DNA from: JBELMB01 sp042088665
GTDB taxonomy: Bacteria; Pseudomonadota; Alphaproteobacteria; Rhodobacterales; Rhodobacteraceae
Length of the DNA: 18,502 bases
Assembly (NCBI GenBank): GCA_042088665.1
Contig: JBELMB010000100.1
Location: 1-18,502 of the forward strand
Direction: 5' to 3'
The notes under the pieces were generated by a model. The model ran no database searches. It was given only the letters and a program-made list of their open reading frames with translations, and was not told where the DNA came from. A program made the position numbers and the translations under genes. Of the stretch, positions 1 to 8,185 are shown one piece after another. How positions within the stretch are numbered: the stretch's first letter is position 1; the number at the start of each line of letters is the position of its first letter.

Positions 1-195
1 GGGCTGGGGGCGCATCGTGAAGATTGAGCCAGCGATGCATATGTGCCCGTGTGGCTCGGACGGCGAAACGCCGCCCAGGATGCAAGGCCCCCGGCCTCTT
101 GCTTTGGCTGTGACGCTACCGACCGTCGGGTCGACGCGCAAGTTCGTTGTGGATCCGGACTTGGGGATCGCCGGGATCGGGGAGCGATGGGTCAT
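1..195 (-). CDS. Unrecognised ORF, partial at left window edge
   Basis: An ATG at 195-193 overlaps the TGA stop of the SWIM gene (ATGA arrangement), and the frame then stays open for 65 codons to the window edge. Roughly three quarters of third codon positions are G or C, consistent with coding sequence here. The visible N-terminus is rich in Pro, Ser, Gly and Thr, and I recognise no domain in it. Position and coupling suggest it belongs to the same operon as the WGR and SWIM genes, where a MoxR ATPase or vWA protein might be expected, but nothing visible supports that identity. It could also be a chance open frame in high-GC DNA. Confidence 0.3.
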   Translation of the reverse strand, partial: MTHRSPIPAIPKSGSTTNLRVDPTVGSVTAKARGRGPCILGGVSPSEPHGHICIAGSIFTMRPQP

Positions 196-1844
196 GCGCC
201 ACCTCCCGGAAATTGCGTCAGACGGGCCGCGTATTTGCGGGCCTCCGACGCGCGCCGCAGCGCGATCATATGGGCACAGGGCCCCTTGCGCAGGGCATTC
301 TTGCGGATGTGCCAGCAGGTGCAGTCGTCCCCGGTGATGCGCTCGTCCTTGTCGGTCAACACGCTGACCACGTGGCGGCGACCATCCTCGGTGACCACGC
401 CGCTGATCTGCTGTGGCGTCAGGGTGTCAAGCTCCACCAGATCGGCGGCAAAGAGCTGATCCACCAGCTGCTCCGTGTCATCGGCAAAACGCAGCTCTGC
501 GATGGACAGCGGCTCTTGCATCAATTCGCGCAGGCGCCAAAACCCCTTGTCGAGGTCGAACATCACCCGTCCCGCCTGCGCCAGTCCCGTCAGCGCGGAG
601 GCGGCGTCCTGCACATCGGCGCCGATGGCCGCCGCGACCTCGGCCGATGTGCCGATCCACGCACAGCGCAGATGCTCAAGGATCCGCCGCCCGAGGCTGG
701 CAGGCACCCGGCGGCGCGGCGCCAGCAGGTCGAAATGCCCCGCACGCGCCCAGTCGTTCGAGGTCCAGCCCGACAGACCCAGCGTAAATCGCATCGGCCC
801 GAGGTCCGCGATGACAAAGCACGGCATGCCGGACCCGAACAGATGCAGGTCGAAGTGCCGCGCGATGGGCACCATACGCTCAAGGATCCGCAGGCGACGG
901 CGGCCCCAGATCCGGATCTCTTCTTCGGTCTCCACGTGACAGACCGACCGGGGGCAGGCCAGCACCTCGTCCCATGGTTCAAAGACCACTTCGACCGGCG
1001 CACCGGGCCGCAACCGAAATCGCAGCGCGCGCGGGCCATGCGTCTCCTTGCGGGCGCGCAGCCGGGCGCAAATGTTGTGCATGTCCATCGGATGCAACCG
1101 CACGCGCCCCATGGGCAAGGTCATTGCCGCGCTCACTTGCAGAAAGCCGCGCACCCAGATGTCCGGCAGGTCGATCTTTTCCTCAAAGATCTCCTGCCCG
1201 GTCTCGATCTCGGCGGCGAAGCCTTCGGGGTTGACCCGCAGCTCTGTCCGGCTGTGGCTGCGCATCTGCTGAAACGCGTCGTAAAGCCTCTGACTGTAGT
1301 CGATATTGGTCACGCCGGTCTGAAACTCGGAGATCCGTTCGAACATCTCGAGGTCAACGCCAATCCGACCGTAGACGCTTTCATCCGCGGAGAAACACTC
1401 GAACGACAGCTCGTCAGGGTGCACGGCGATCACCGGGTCCAGCACGAACCAGGCTTTCCGGTCCTCCTTGAACTGCCACTTGAAATACCGGTTCTCGGCC
1501 TTGCGGCAATCGCTCAGCGCGGCCTGTTCCTGCCGGTTCAGATCCTGCAATTGACCGCGCAGCTTTGCGAGGCGGTCGGCGTCCCGGGCGCGCCGGGTTT
1601 GCGCCTGCGCCAAAAGCTCCGACCTTTGCCCGCTCAGCCAGCGGAAATAGGCGTCCTTGTCGGTCGCTTTGGGACGCAGGTCATGGGTGACGACGCTGTG
1701 CAAGACAGAGATCGCCTCGCGGAAATCCACGGTATTGCCCAGCGTGCCCACAAAAAACGTCGGATCACGGGTCAGATCGGGCGTAAAGCTGAGCGCCCCA
1801 TCAGCGGCCTGGCTCTGCCCGGCATAGCGGCGGGTGACATCCAT
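192..1844 (-). CDS. SWIM zinc-finger family protein
   Basis: A 550-residue protein with a C-terminal SWIM motif: Cys508-x-Cys510, twelve residues, then Cys523-x-His525, matching CxCx(n)CxH. The N-terminal part (about residues 75-120) is charged and looks helical or coiled-coil; the centre is not recognisable. SWIM domains bind zinc and are thought to mediate nucleic-acid or protein contacts; no catalytic motif is visible. The start is the ATG at 1844, which shares one base with the TGA of the upstream WGR gene (TGATG), so the two are probably translationally coupled. SWIM proteins of this size beside WGR proteins occur in MoxR/vWA loci such as E. coli yehI-yehQ (family knowledge). No ATPase is visible in this window. 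The fold assignment is confident; the cellular role is not known. Confidence 0.8.
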   Translation of the reverse strand: MDVTRRYAGQSQAADGALSFTPDLTRDPTFFVGTLGNTVDFREAISVLHSVVTHDLRPKATDKDAYFRWLSGQRSELLAQAQTRRARDADRLAKLRGQLQDLNRQEQAALSDCRKAENRYFKWQFKEDRKAWFVLDPVIAVHPDELSFECFSADESVYGRIGVDLEMFERISEFQTGVTNIDYSQRLYDAFQQMRSHSRTELRVNPEGFAAEIETGQEIFEEKIDLPDIWVRGFLQVSAAMTLPMGRVRLHPMDMHNICARLRARKETHGPRALRFRLRPGAPVEVVFEPWDEVLACPRSVCHVETEEEIRIWGRRRLRILERMVPIARHFDLHLFGSGMPCFVIADLGPMRFTLGLSGWTSNDWARAGHFDLLAPRRRVPASLGRRILEHLRCAWIGTSAEVAAAIGADVQDAASALTGLAQAGRVMFDLDKGFWRLRELMQEPLSIAELRFADDTEQLVDQLFAADLVELDTLTPQQISGVVTEDGRRHVVSVLTDKDERITGDDCTCWHIRKNALRKGPCAHMIALRRASEARKYAARLTQFPGGGA

Positions 1845-3716
1845 CAGTGGCTCTCCATCCGGGGCGGGGCGTGCCGACGCAAGAGCACGAGCGCGGCAAT
1901 CGCCCGGTCACGGTCGGCGCGCACCACCGAGGCCGCCATGTCCGTCAGCAGGGGCGCCAGCGTTGCGCGGGCCTCACCCGTTCCCCGGGCGATCCGGTCC
2001 TCGACAAAGCGCCAGATCTGCTCCTTGGCGTCACGGCTGGCGTGCACCCGCTGCAAGAGGCGCCGCATGGCAGGCAGCAGCTTGCGCAATCGCGCCGGGT
2101 CCTCGCCCGCATTGTCACGGATCAGCCGCGCGATGGTCAGACGAAAGCCGGGCGCCGGATGTTCGGCGAGCCGCATCAGGAACGCGGGCGCGGCCTCTGG
2201 CGTCATGAGCCGCGCCAGCAACTCCCGACCAAAGCCTTGCGCCGCGGGTGTCACGCAATCGCACAGCGCCAGCACCGCCGCGTCCGGCCAGCTTTCGGAA
2301 CCGGTTTCGCGGATCAGCCCATAGGCCGCGTCGCGGCTGTCGTCCCAGGCCCCGTCGAGCAGCACAAAGATGTCCTGCGGTTGTGCGGCCACCTCCGTGA
2401 TGCGGGCGCGCAGGGCGGTCACCGCCCAATCGCGCGCCAGCTTCTGGTCACAGGTGCCGATCCGCGCGATCTTGCGCAGCGAGAACGCCTTTGCCGGGAA
2501 GCTCGCGACCACCGCAGCCCCCAACCGCCGTGCGAGGCCCGCGCGGGCGCGCAGCAGGCTCCATGTGACGGTGGGGCCCATGTCGGCCACACCCTGTTGC
2601 AGCGCAAGTGCGGACCGGTCGTCGTCTGTCTCGCCGCTCAGACCCGGGCTCAGGTCTGGCCCGGTCGCCTGACGGCTCTGGTCTGGTTGGGTCGCCTTAC
2701 GGCTCAGGCCAAACAACTCCGCGAGCGTGTCATGCACGCCCCCATGCGGCTCCGGATGGTAGGCGGCGTCCAGCAGCCCGGGCAGGACCCGCACCAGACC
2801 CGCCGGATCCAGAGCCAGCTTTGCCACCGCGCGCGGCCTCCTGCCGTGCCACATCGGAGGGGCCAAGGAGCAGCGACAGCACAAGCTCTGTCGCGCCAAC
2901 CAGCACGTCCCTCCCGGCCGCGGCGTCAAAAAGCGTCGCGCCATCCGGGCGCAGCGCCGCGCAGCAGCATGTCGCGGGCCGCAAAGACTTCAGGCACCGC
3001 GCCGAGGCGTTGATCCACAAGGCAACTGGCCGCCATATCTACAAAACTGCCGTGGCCGTACCCGCCAAGGCTGCGCAATTGGCGCGCCACGCGGCGGTCG
3101 AGATAGGCCTTTGTCGCGCGGGTAAAGACCTTGGGCCGCGCGAGGCTCGCTGGCGTGTCTGCAAACCGCTGTGCCAGAAGCCCGTAGACCGGCGCATCGT
3201 CAAAGGCCTCTGCCGCCTTGAAAATCCGCCGTATCGTGCGAAAGGACCCGTGTTCGAAGTGGATGTTGGCCAGCACCGCGAGGCACACCGCCTCTGCCGT
3301 CGGGTCATGCCGCGACAGGGCATAAAGCGCGAGCGTCTGCTGATGAACCCCGCCCTCGGCCGCGCCGCATCCCTGTCTTTCAATCCCGGCAGGCGCTGAA
3401 GGCGCGACATCAGCGCCGCCGCATAGGCGCCTTGCCCCTGCGCCACGGCCACCGGCGCGCTGGCAGGGCGTTGGCGGTCGGTGCTCTTTTCGAAATACCC
3501 GCGCCGTTCGCAAGACAGTCGCAGGCTCTGCATGATGCGCTCTGCGTCGGCCCGCGGCACCGGGTCAGGGGTCCGCGTGCCATCCTCCAACGCGCTGCCT
3601 TCCCAACCATAGCGGTGGTTCACAACGCAGCCGCGGTCGTCTTCCAACAACTCGATTTCATAGACCCGATTGCGCCCTGCGGGCTTCACCAGGATGATTT
3701 TCTCAACCAAGCGCAT
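1844..3716 (-). pseudogene. WGR-domain/HEAT-like protein gene, broken by three apparent frameshifts
   Basis: The N-terminus is WGR-like: a beta-rich start, a YGWEGS core around residues 35-40 in place of Trp-Gly-Arg, then a helix ending in Arg-Gly-Tyr. Downstream homology continues only by switching frame three times: near 3345-3375, near 2935-2960, and near 2822-2850. Read through these points, one protein of about 620 residues emerges with alpha-helical HEAT-like repeats, ending at the TGA at 1846-1844 that overlaps the SWIM start. A TTG at 3719 precedes the ATG at 3716; the ATG has a GAGAGG-like ribosome site about 7 bases upstream. Each switch lies in GC-rich DNA, so base-calling errors are possible, but no other gene here needs a correction, which favours real decay. 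WGR proteins of this type partner SWIM proteins in MoxR-linked loci. Confidence 0.65.
2656..2709. repeat. 27-bp tandem duplication inside the WGR gene
   Basis: Two adjacent 27-base units (2656-2682 and 2683-2709) share an almost identical 16-base core (2663-2678 and 2690-2705, one mismatch). Read in the minus-strand coding frame they give two copies of a nine-residue Ser-Arg-(Lys/Gln)-Ala-Thr unit, in what looks like a flexible linker between helical blocks. Because 27 is a multiple of three, the duplication itself keeps frame. Confidence 0.6.
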
Positions 3717-4383
3717 CAAGGCGCCTCTCGTTACACTCTGCTCGTTCCCACCGGTGCGACAGCGGTCCGATCATTTAAAGACCAACGCGCCCAGATTGCC
3801 AAGCACCCTGACGCGCATTTGCGTCACTTGCGACAGACTGGATCGCGCATGATTGAGACAACCACGGCCTGCCAGAGCCTTGCCAGAGCCATCCCAGAGC
3901 CTTGGACGTTTGAACAGTCACGAGAACCCCGCTGCTCATCAGCGAGGCGTCACCTTGTGGGCCCGAGGGGCACGCCGCGCACGCCGCCGAGTGGAAGGGC
4001 CAAAGGCAAGGATTGACGCGCCCTCGCACCTCCCCCAGATCGAGGCCGATGACACGGTCGGCACCAAGGCAGAGCGCTTCGGAAGGCGCGGAAGAAGACC
4101 AGGCGCGCAGAGGATGCGCCTGTCATTTTGCATCCGATCACGGCGGCGCAGAGGACGCGGGACGCCCGCGCGCCAAAGGCACTGATCACATGGGACCAGA
4201 ACCGCCGCCGCCTGATCCACCGCCGCCACCAGAACGGCGCGTCACCGGCCCGGGACCATCAGCCCTTCTACCGACGCGACTGCGCAATACCTGCGCGCAG
4301 GCAGGTGGACCGTGAATGAGGAGGCCGAGGCGCATCCGGACCTTCGTGAACAAGGCCGTTGCGACCAAACCGGGCGTGGACCG
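3717..4383. other. Gene-poor stretch between the WGR gene and the DMT transporter
   Basis: About 670 bases with no ORF I would call. Open frames exist on both strands but encode low-complexity Arg/Pro/Gly-rich peptides typical of high-GC shadow frames, with no recognisable motif. The part near 3720-3790 must carry the promoter of the minus-strand WGR gene. It also contains an 11-bp tandem repeat (3872-3904) and a CCG/CCGCC-rich run near 4200-4235. A decayed gene cannot be excluded. Confidence 0.5.
3872..3904. repeat. Three tandem copies of an 11-bp unit
   Basis: Three head-to-tail units occupy 3872-3882, 3883-3893 and 3894-3904. Each begins CCAGAGCC; units 1 and 3 are identical and unit 2 differs in two of its last three bases. 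The array lies about 155 bases upstream of the WGR start. Eleven bases is close to one helical turn, so the units face the same side of the DNA; replication slippage is the simpler explanation. Confidence 0.75.
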
Positions 4384-5280
4384 TCACCCGCCGCGCTGTA
4401 TCCGCCGTTCCCGGTAGACGATCAGCAACCCGCCCGCGACGATCAGCAGCGCTCCGGGCCAGAGATCGTCAAAAGGCGTTTCGGCAAAGAACACCCACCC
4501 CAGCACAAAGGCGATGGGGATCCCGAAATAGTTGAACGGGGCGAGGTTGCTGGGCTCCGTCATGCGGTAGGCCAGCACGAGGCACAACACGGCGGAGCCA
4601 CCAAAGAGCCCCATCATCACGATCATGCCCAGATCCTGCAGGCTCGCCAGTGGCGTAAAGGTGGTAAAACTCACCGCCAACGCAAAAGAGCCGAACACCG
4701 CGACAACGGCGGAATAGAGATTGAAGAGCGGCGTCGGCACTTCGGTGTCGATCATCCGGGCCGTCACCCCGCTGAAGGCATAGAGCGCGGCCGCCCCGAT
4801 CGGCAGCAGCGACTGCCATGCAAAGGCATCGGTGCCCGGGCGCATGATCATGACCACCCCGGCAAAGCCGATGGCCACGGCCCCCCACCGCACCCAGCCA
4901 ACGCGCTCACCCAACAGCGGCACCGCCATGGCGGTGGTAAACAGCGCCATGGAATAGGAAATCGTCGTCGCCGTGGCAAAAGCCATCACCCCAAGCGAGA
5001 GATAGAACATCAACTGCGCAAGCGTCACCGTCAGACCGCGCACCAGCGCCAGCCGCCATTGCCGGATCCGGATGCGGCGTCCGCTGTCATGCCAGGACGC
5101 GCTGAACCAAAGCGCCAGCAGGCTGGGCACCAGACCAAAGGCGTTGCGATAGGCCGAGAGCTCTGCCGCGGTATAGCGCGGAGAGAGATGTTTGATGATC
5201 AGCCCCATCATGTCGAACAGCACCAGCGCAAGGATGCTGATGAGAATGGCAAGCGGCGCGTTGTCCGAAGTCTTTTGCAT
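4384..5280 (-). CDS. DMT/EamA-family transporter
   Basis: About 298 residues from the chosen start, with around ten hydrophobic segments arranged as two similar halves, the usual EamA/RhaT drug-metabolite transporter layout and length. Typical features are the early Tyr-Arg-Asn-Ala after the first helix pair, the conserved Gly-Glu-Arg ending the first half, and Phe-Ala-Glu-Thr-Pro in the second half. An in-frame ATG lies 84 bases further upstream (5364), but the extension is polar and unlike the family, so the ATG at 5280 directly before the first helix is preferred. It is an inner-membrane exporter or importer of small metabolites; the substrate cannot be read. It diverges from the amidinotransferase gene across a 207-bp region with an inverted repeat, suggesting shared control. 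Confidence 0.88.
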   Translation of the reverse strand: MQKTSDNAPLAILISILALVLFDMMGLIIKHLSPRYTAAELSAYRNAFGLVPSLLALWFSASWHDSGRRIRIRQWRLALVRGLTVTLAQLMFYLSLGVMAFATATTISYSMALFTTAMAVPLLGERVGWVRWGAVAIGFAGVVMIMRPGTDAFAWQSLLPIGAAALYAFSGVTARMIDTEVPTPLFNLYSAVVAVFGSFALAVSFTTFTPLASLQDLGMIVMMGLFGGSAVLCLVLAYRMTEPSNLAPFNYFGIPIAFVLGWVFFAETPFDDLWPGALLIVAGGLLIVYRERRIQRGG

Positions 5281-5390
5281 GAGGTGTCTTTCGCGACCGG
5301 GGGCTGCAGTCCACGAACCACGTTTGCAGCCAGCTGTCGACTGCTTTGCCCAGTTTGCAGTCACCCGCCTCTGATCACACCCGGCCCACG

Positions 5391-5416
5391 GCGGTCAGAC
5401 CAAAGAATCTGACCGC
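5391..5416. promoter_or_regulatory. 9-bp inverted repeat in divergent intergenic region, candidate operator
   Basis: Arms GCGGTCAGA (5391-5399) and TCTGACCGC (5408-5416) are perfect inverted repeats around an 8-base spacer. The left arm overlaps CGGTCAGACCA, which resembles the nGGTnnnACCn sites bound by FadR-type GntR regulators (family knowledge). It lies between the divergent DMT transporter (start 5280) and amidinotransferase (start 5488) genes. There is no T tract, so a terminator is unlikely. No regulator gene is visible in the window. Confidence 0.5.
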
Positions 5417-5465
5417 AGGCGGCGCGCGCCCCCTTGTTCGCGAAAACCAAAGCCCCTAATCCCAT

Positions 5466-5490
5466 CCCGTTCAAACGGGAGGGGCACATG
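5466..5490 (+). promoter_or_regulatory. Ribosome binding site with abutting hairpin before the amidinotransferase
   Basis: A GGAGGGG ribosome site (5478-5484) precedes the ATG at 5488 by a short spacer and decides the start against an in-frame ATG at 5434. Immediately 5' is a small palindrome, CCCGT (5466-5470) and ACGGG (5475-5479), whose 3' arm runs into the ribosome site. If it folds in the mRNA it could partly mask initiation; it is short and may be only an operator half or chance. Confidence 0.5.
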
Positions 5491-6597
5491 CAGAAAACAA
5501 TCGTCAACAGCTGGAACGAATGGGATCCGCTGAAACATGTCATCGTCGGACGCGCCGATGATTGCCATATCCCGCCGGAAGAGCCCGCGCTGGACGCCAA
5601 GGTGCCCGAAGACAGCGACATGCGCGGCCAGTGGGGCCGCCGCCCGCAGGAAACCATCGACCGCGCCAATGAATTGCTCGACACCTTTGCCGGTCAGCTT
5701 CAAGCCCGCGGGATACGCGTGGACCGCCCGGAACCGATCGACCACGCCCTGCCCGTGACGACCCCGGATTTCCACACCGACAGCCAGTTCGGCTGCATGC
5801 CGCCGCGCGACGTGCTGTTGACCGTGGGCTCGGAGATCCTCGAGGCGACGATGTCTTATCGCTGCCGCTGGTTCGAATACCTCAACTACCGGTCGCTCTT
5901 GCAGCGCTACTGGGAAGAGGACCCCAACTTCCGCCATGAGGCCGCGCCCAAGCCGCGCCTGACCGATGCCGACTATCATCCCGACTACCTGTCGGAGAAA
6001 ATCGGCGTGGAAAAGCGCCTGCAATGGGCCGCGGAAAAGTTCTTTGTCACCACCGAAGAAGAGCCCTTGTTCGATGCCGCCGATGTGCTGCGCTTTGGCA
6101 AGGACCTCGTGGTCCAGCATGGGTTTACAACGAACCTCAAAGGCATCGAATGGCTGCGCCGCCATTTCCCCGATCACCGCGTGCATGCGGTGAATTTCCC
6201 CGGGGATCCCTATCCGATCCACATCGACGCGACGTTCACACCGCTGCGCCCGGGCCTGATCCTGAACAACCCGCAGCGCCGGCTGCCCGACGACCAGCGC
6301 GATATGTTCGAACGCAATGGCTGGGAGATCGTCGACGCCGCGCAACCCGCGCATAATGCACCACCCGCGCTGTGCTATTCCAGCGTCTGGCTGTCGATGA
6401 ACGTGCTCGTGCTCGACCCAAAGACGGTCTGCGTGGAAAAGTCCGAAGTCTATCAGGCGGAGCAGATGGACAAGCTTGGCATGGAAGTGGTGGAGGTCGA
6501 ATTGCGTGATGCCTATGCCTTTGGCGGCGGGCTGCATTGCTGTACGGCAGACGTCTACCGCGAAGGCATCTGCGAAGACTATTTCGCCAACCAGTAA
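5488..6597 (+). CDS. Glycine-amidinotransferase-family enzyme
   Basis: A 369-residue member of the AGAT/StrB amidinotransferase family (pentein fold). The catalytic triad is visible: Asp196 in a PLFDAAD segment, His245 in PIHIDATF, and Cys351 in GGGLHCCTADV, with Asp-His spacing of 49 as in human AGAT. These enzymes move an amidino group from arginine to an amine acceptor through an amidino-cysteine intermediate, giving ornithine and a guanidino compound. The acceptor cannot be told from sequence: glycine, another amino acid, or an amino-cyclitol are possible. Start chosen by the strong ribosome site. It is single and divergent from a DMT transporter that might export its product, and its 3' end is followed by a strong hairpin. 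Very likely active; exact substrate unknown. Confidence 0.9.
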   Translation: MQKTIVNSWNEWDPLKHVIVGRADDCHIPPEEPALDAKVPEDSDMRGQWGRRPQETIDRANELLDTFAGQLQARGIRVDRPEPIDHALPVTTPDFHTDSQFGCMPPRDVLLTVGSEILEATMSYRCRWFEYLNYRSLLQRYWEEDPNFRHEAAPKPRLTDADYHPDYLSEKIGVEKRLQWAAEKFFVTTEEEPLFDAADVLRFGKDLVVQHGFTTNLKGIEWLRRHFPDHRVHAVNFPGDPYPIHIDATFTPLRPGLILNNPQRRLPDDQRDMFERNGWEIVDAAQPAHNAPPALCYSSVWLSMNVLVLDPKTVCVEKSEVYQAEQMDKLGMEVVEVELRDAYAFGGGLHCCTADVYREGICEDYFANQ

Positions 6598-6610
6598 CCC
6601 GCCCGCCTTT

Positions 6611-6645
6611 GCCGGGGGCCCCTTGAACGCAAAGGGGCCTCCGGC
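6611..6645 (+). terminator. Strong hairpin, probable terminator between convergent genes
   Basis: Arms 6611-6624 and 6632-6645 pair over 14 bp with a single G-T wobble around a 7-base loop. The structure starts 13 bases after the amidinotransferase stop. Only a weak T run follows, so it is not a textbook intrinsic terminator, but stability and position favour termination. It may also serve the convergent amidase operon. Confidence 0.65.
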
Positions 6646-6895
6646 GCGTTGACTGGCCCGAACGCTTATCCCGAGGGCCCCGCCGCGCGGGTTCGGGAGC
6701 CGCCCTCCCCCAACCATTGATGTTCCGGCAAGGCCAACAGCCTGACGGGCTTGGGTGCCACATGGGGGCCTGCGCGCCGTCCCACGCAGAACCTCGCCTT
6801 GTGAAGTCGGGATTGGCGCAGAGTACCCAGTCCGATCCTGTCCGGGCCAGAAGCAGCAAGGCCGCCGGTCATGGCTTGCAATCGGGCTCAGGCGT

Positions 6896-8185
6896 CTACG
6901 GCCGGTCTTGCCGATCTGGCCGGTCTGCTCGCCCCGACAACCTGTCAGCGACCCATTTCCCGACGCCAAGCAGCAGGTCGTCCGCGCCGTGCCGTGCCAG
7001 AAGCTGGACCCCTTGGGGGCCATTGCCCGCGGGAACACTGAGCGCAGGCAAGCCCAACAAGGTCCAAGACCGGGACATGATCGGGTCGCCCGTCGCCGTC
7101 AGACCCACCGGCGGTGGCCCCAAGGCAGCGGGCGCAAGGATGACGTCACAGTCCAGAAACATCGGCGCGAGAAGCCGCTGCGCGACCGTGCGTTTTTCCA
7201 AGGCGCCAAGGTAGGCACCGCGGTCAATGCTCGGACCCTTTGTCACGAGATCCAGAAACATCGCACTGATCGCTTCGGGGTGTTTGGCGACTTCATCTGC
7301 GCGGGCGCGCGCCGCCTCAAAGGCCATCACCGTCGCATGGGCATCGGTCAGCTCGGCAAAGAGGGCGGGATGGGCAAGCTCACTGATCACGGCCCCTGCC
7401 GAGGCCAATGTGTCGACGGCGCCTTGCACGACGTCCCGCATCTCTATCGTGCCGTCCCACCAATGCGGACCGCGCATGACGCCGATCCTTGGGACACACC
7501 CATCGCCCATGTCCGGCAAGGCACCGTCCCCGCCAGCGAGCACCGCACGGGCGAGGCACAGGTCCTCGACGTGTCGGCCCAAGAGCCCAAGGGAGTCGAG
7601 GCTGGGCGACAACCCCATGACGCCTTCGAGCGGCAAGTCACCAAGGCTCGCCTTGTAGCCAAGGACGCCGCAAAAGGCCGCGGGGCGGATGACCGATGCC
7701 GCTGTTTGAGACCCGAACGCCAAGGGCACCATGCCGCTCGCGACAGCGGCGGCGGACCCCGAAGACGAGCCGCCCGGCGTATGGCCCGGCGCGCTGGGGT
7801 TGTCCGTCGGGCCCGGATTGAAAAAGGCAAATTCGGTGGTCACGGTCTTGCCCACCGGGACGGCCCCCGCCGCGATCATCAGCGCCACGCTGGCGGCGTT
7901 GCGCGGGGGGTGAAAGCCGCTGTAGATGGGCGACCCCCACCCCGTCGGGGCAAAATCCGTGTCAAAGATGTCCTTGATCGCGAAAGGCACGCCTTGCAGC
8001 GGACCGGCTTGCCCGGACCGGTCTGCGGCCTCCGCGCGGGCCATGGCCGCTTCGGGATCGAGATGGACAAAGGCATGGAGCGAAGGCTCCCGCGCCTCGA
8101 TCACATCCAGAGATGCACGCATGGTCGCGGCGGCTGTCGTGGTGCCCGCACGGATGTCACGTACGATGTCGGTTGCGGATTTCAT
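6896..8185 (-). CDS. Amidase-signature family hydrolase
   Basis: A 429-residue amidase-signature enzyme. The Ser-cisSer-Lys triad can be placed: Lys71 in an AIKDIFDT segment, cis-Ser140 in the Gly-Gly-Ser-Ser-Ser-Gly loop, and nucleophile Ser164 in GSQTAASVIRPAAFCG, 24 residues after the cis-serine as in FAAH-type members. The usual glycines before the nucleophile are replaced by Ala-Ala, a mild oddity. The family cleaves amide, ureido or carbamoyl C-N bonds. It is the last gene of a five-gene operon; its ATG overlaps the DUF1116 stop in an ATGA junction. Context suggests it releases ammonia or a carbamoyl group late in the pathway. GatA is unlikely: no GatB or GatC lies nearby and the length is short. 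Confidence 0.9.
   Translation of the reverse strand: MKSATDIVRDIRAGTTTAAATMRASLDVIEAREPSLHAFVHLDPEAAMARAEAADRSGQAGPLQGVPFAIKDIFDTDFAPTGWGSPIYSGFHPPRNAASVALMIAAGAVPVGKTVTTEFAFFNPGPTDNPSAPGHTPGGSSSGSAAAVASGMVPLAFGSQTAASVIRPAAFCGVLGYKASLGDLPLEGVMGLSPSLDSLGLLGRHVEDLCLARAVLAGGDGALPDMGDGCVPRIGVMRGPHWWDGTIEMRDVVQGAVDTLASAGAVISELAHPALFAELTDAHATVMAFEAARARADEVAKHPEAISAMFLDLVTKGPSIDRGAYLGALEKRTVAQRLLAPMFLDCDVILAPAALGPPPVGLTATGDPIMSRSWTLLGLPALSVPAGNGPQGVQLLARHGADDLLLGVGKWVADRLSGRADRPDRQDRP

Noticed and set aside
147..2324. 725-codon plus-strand open frame
   Set aside because: It is the antisense shadow of the WGR and SWIM genes; its translation is low in recognisable motifs, while the minus strand encodes clear SWIM and WGR features.
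4200..4235. CCG/CCGCC-rich run encoding polyproline
   Set aside because: Imperfect and short, in a gene-poor high-GC stretch; no evidence of a real protein or expansion.
4312..5412. 366-codon plus-strand open frame rich in His, Arg and Gln
   Set aside because: Antisense shadow of the DMT transporter; hydrophobic codons read in reverse give this composition.
5395..7038. 547-codon minus-strand open frame
   Set aside because: Antisense to the amidinotransferase with its intact catalytic residues; no motif in the minus frame.
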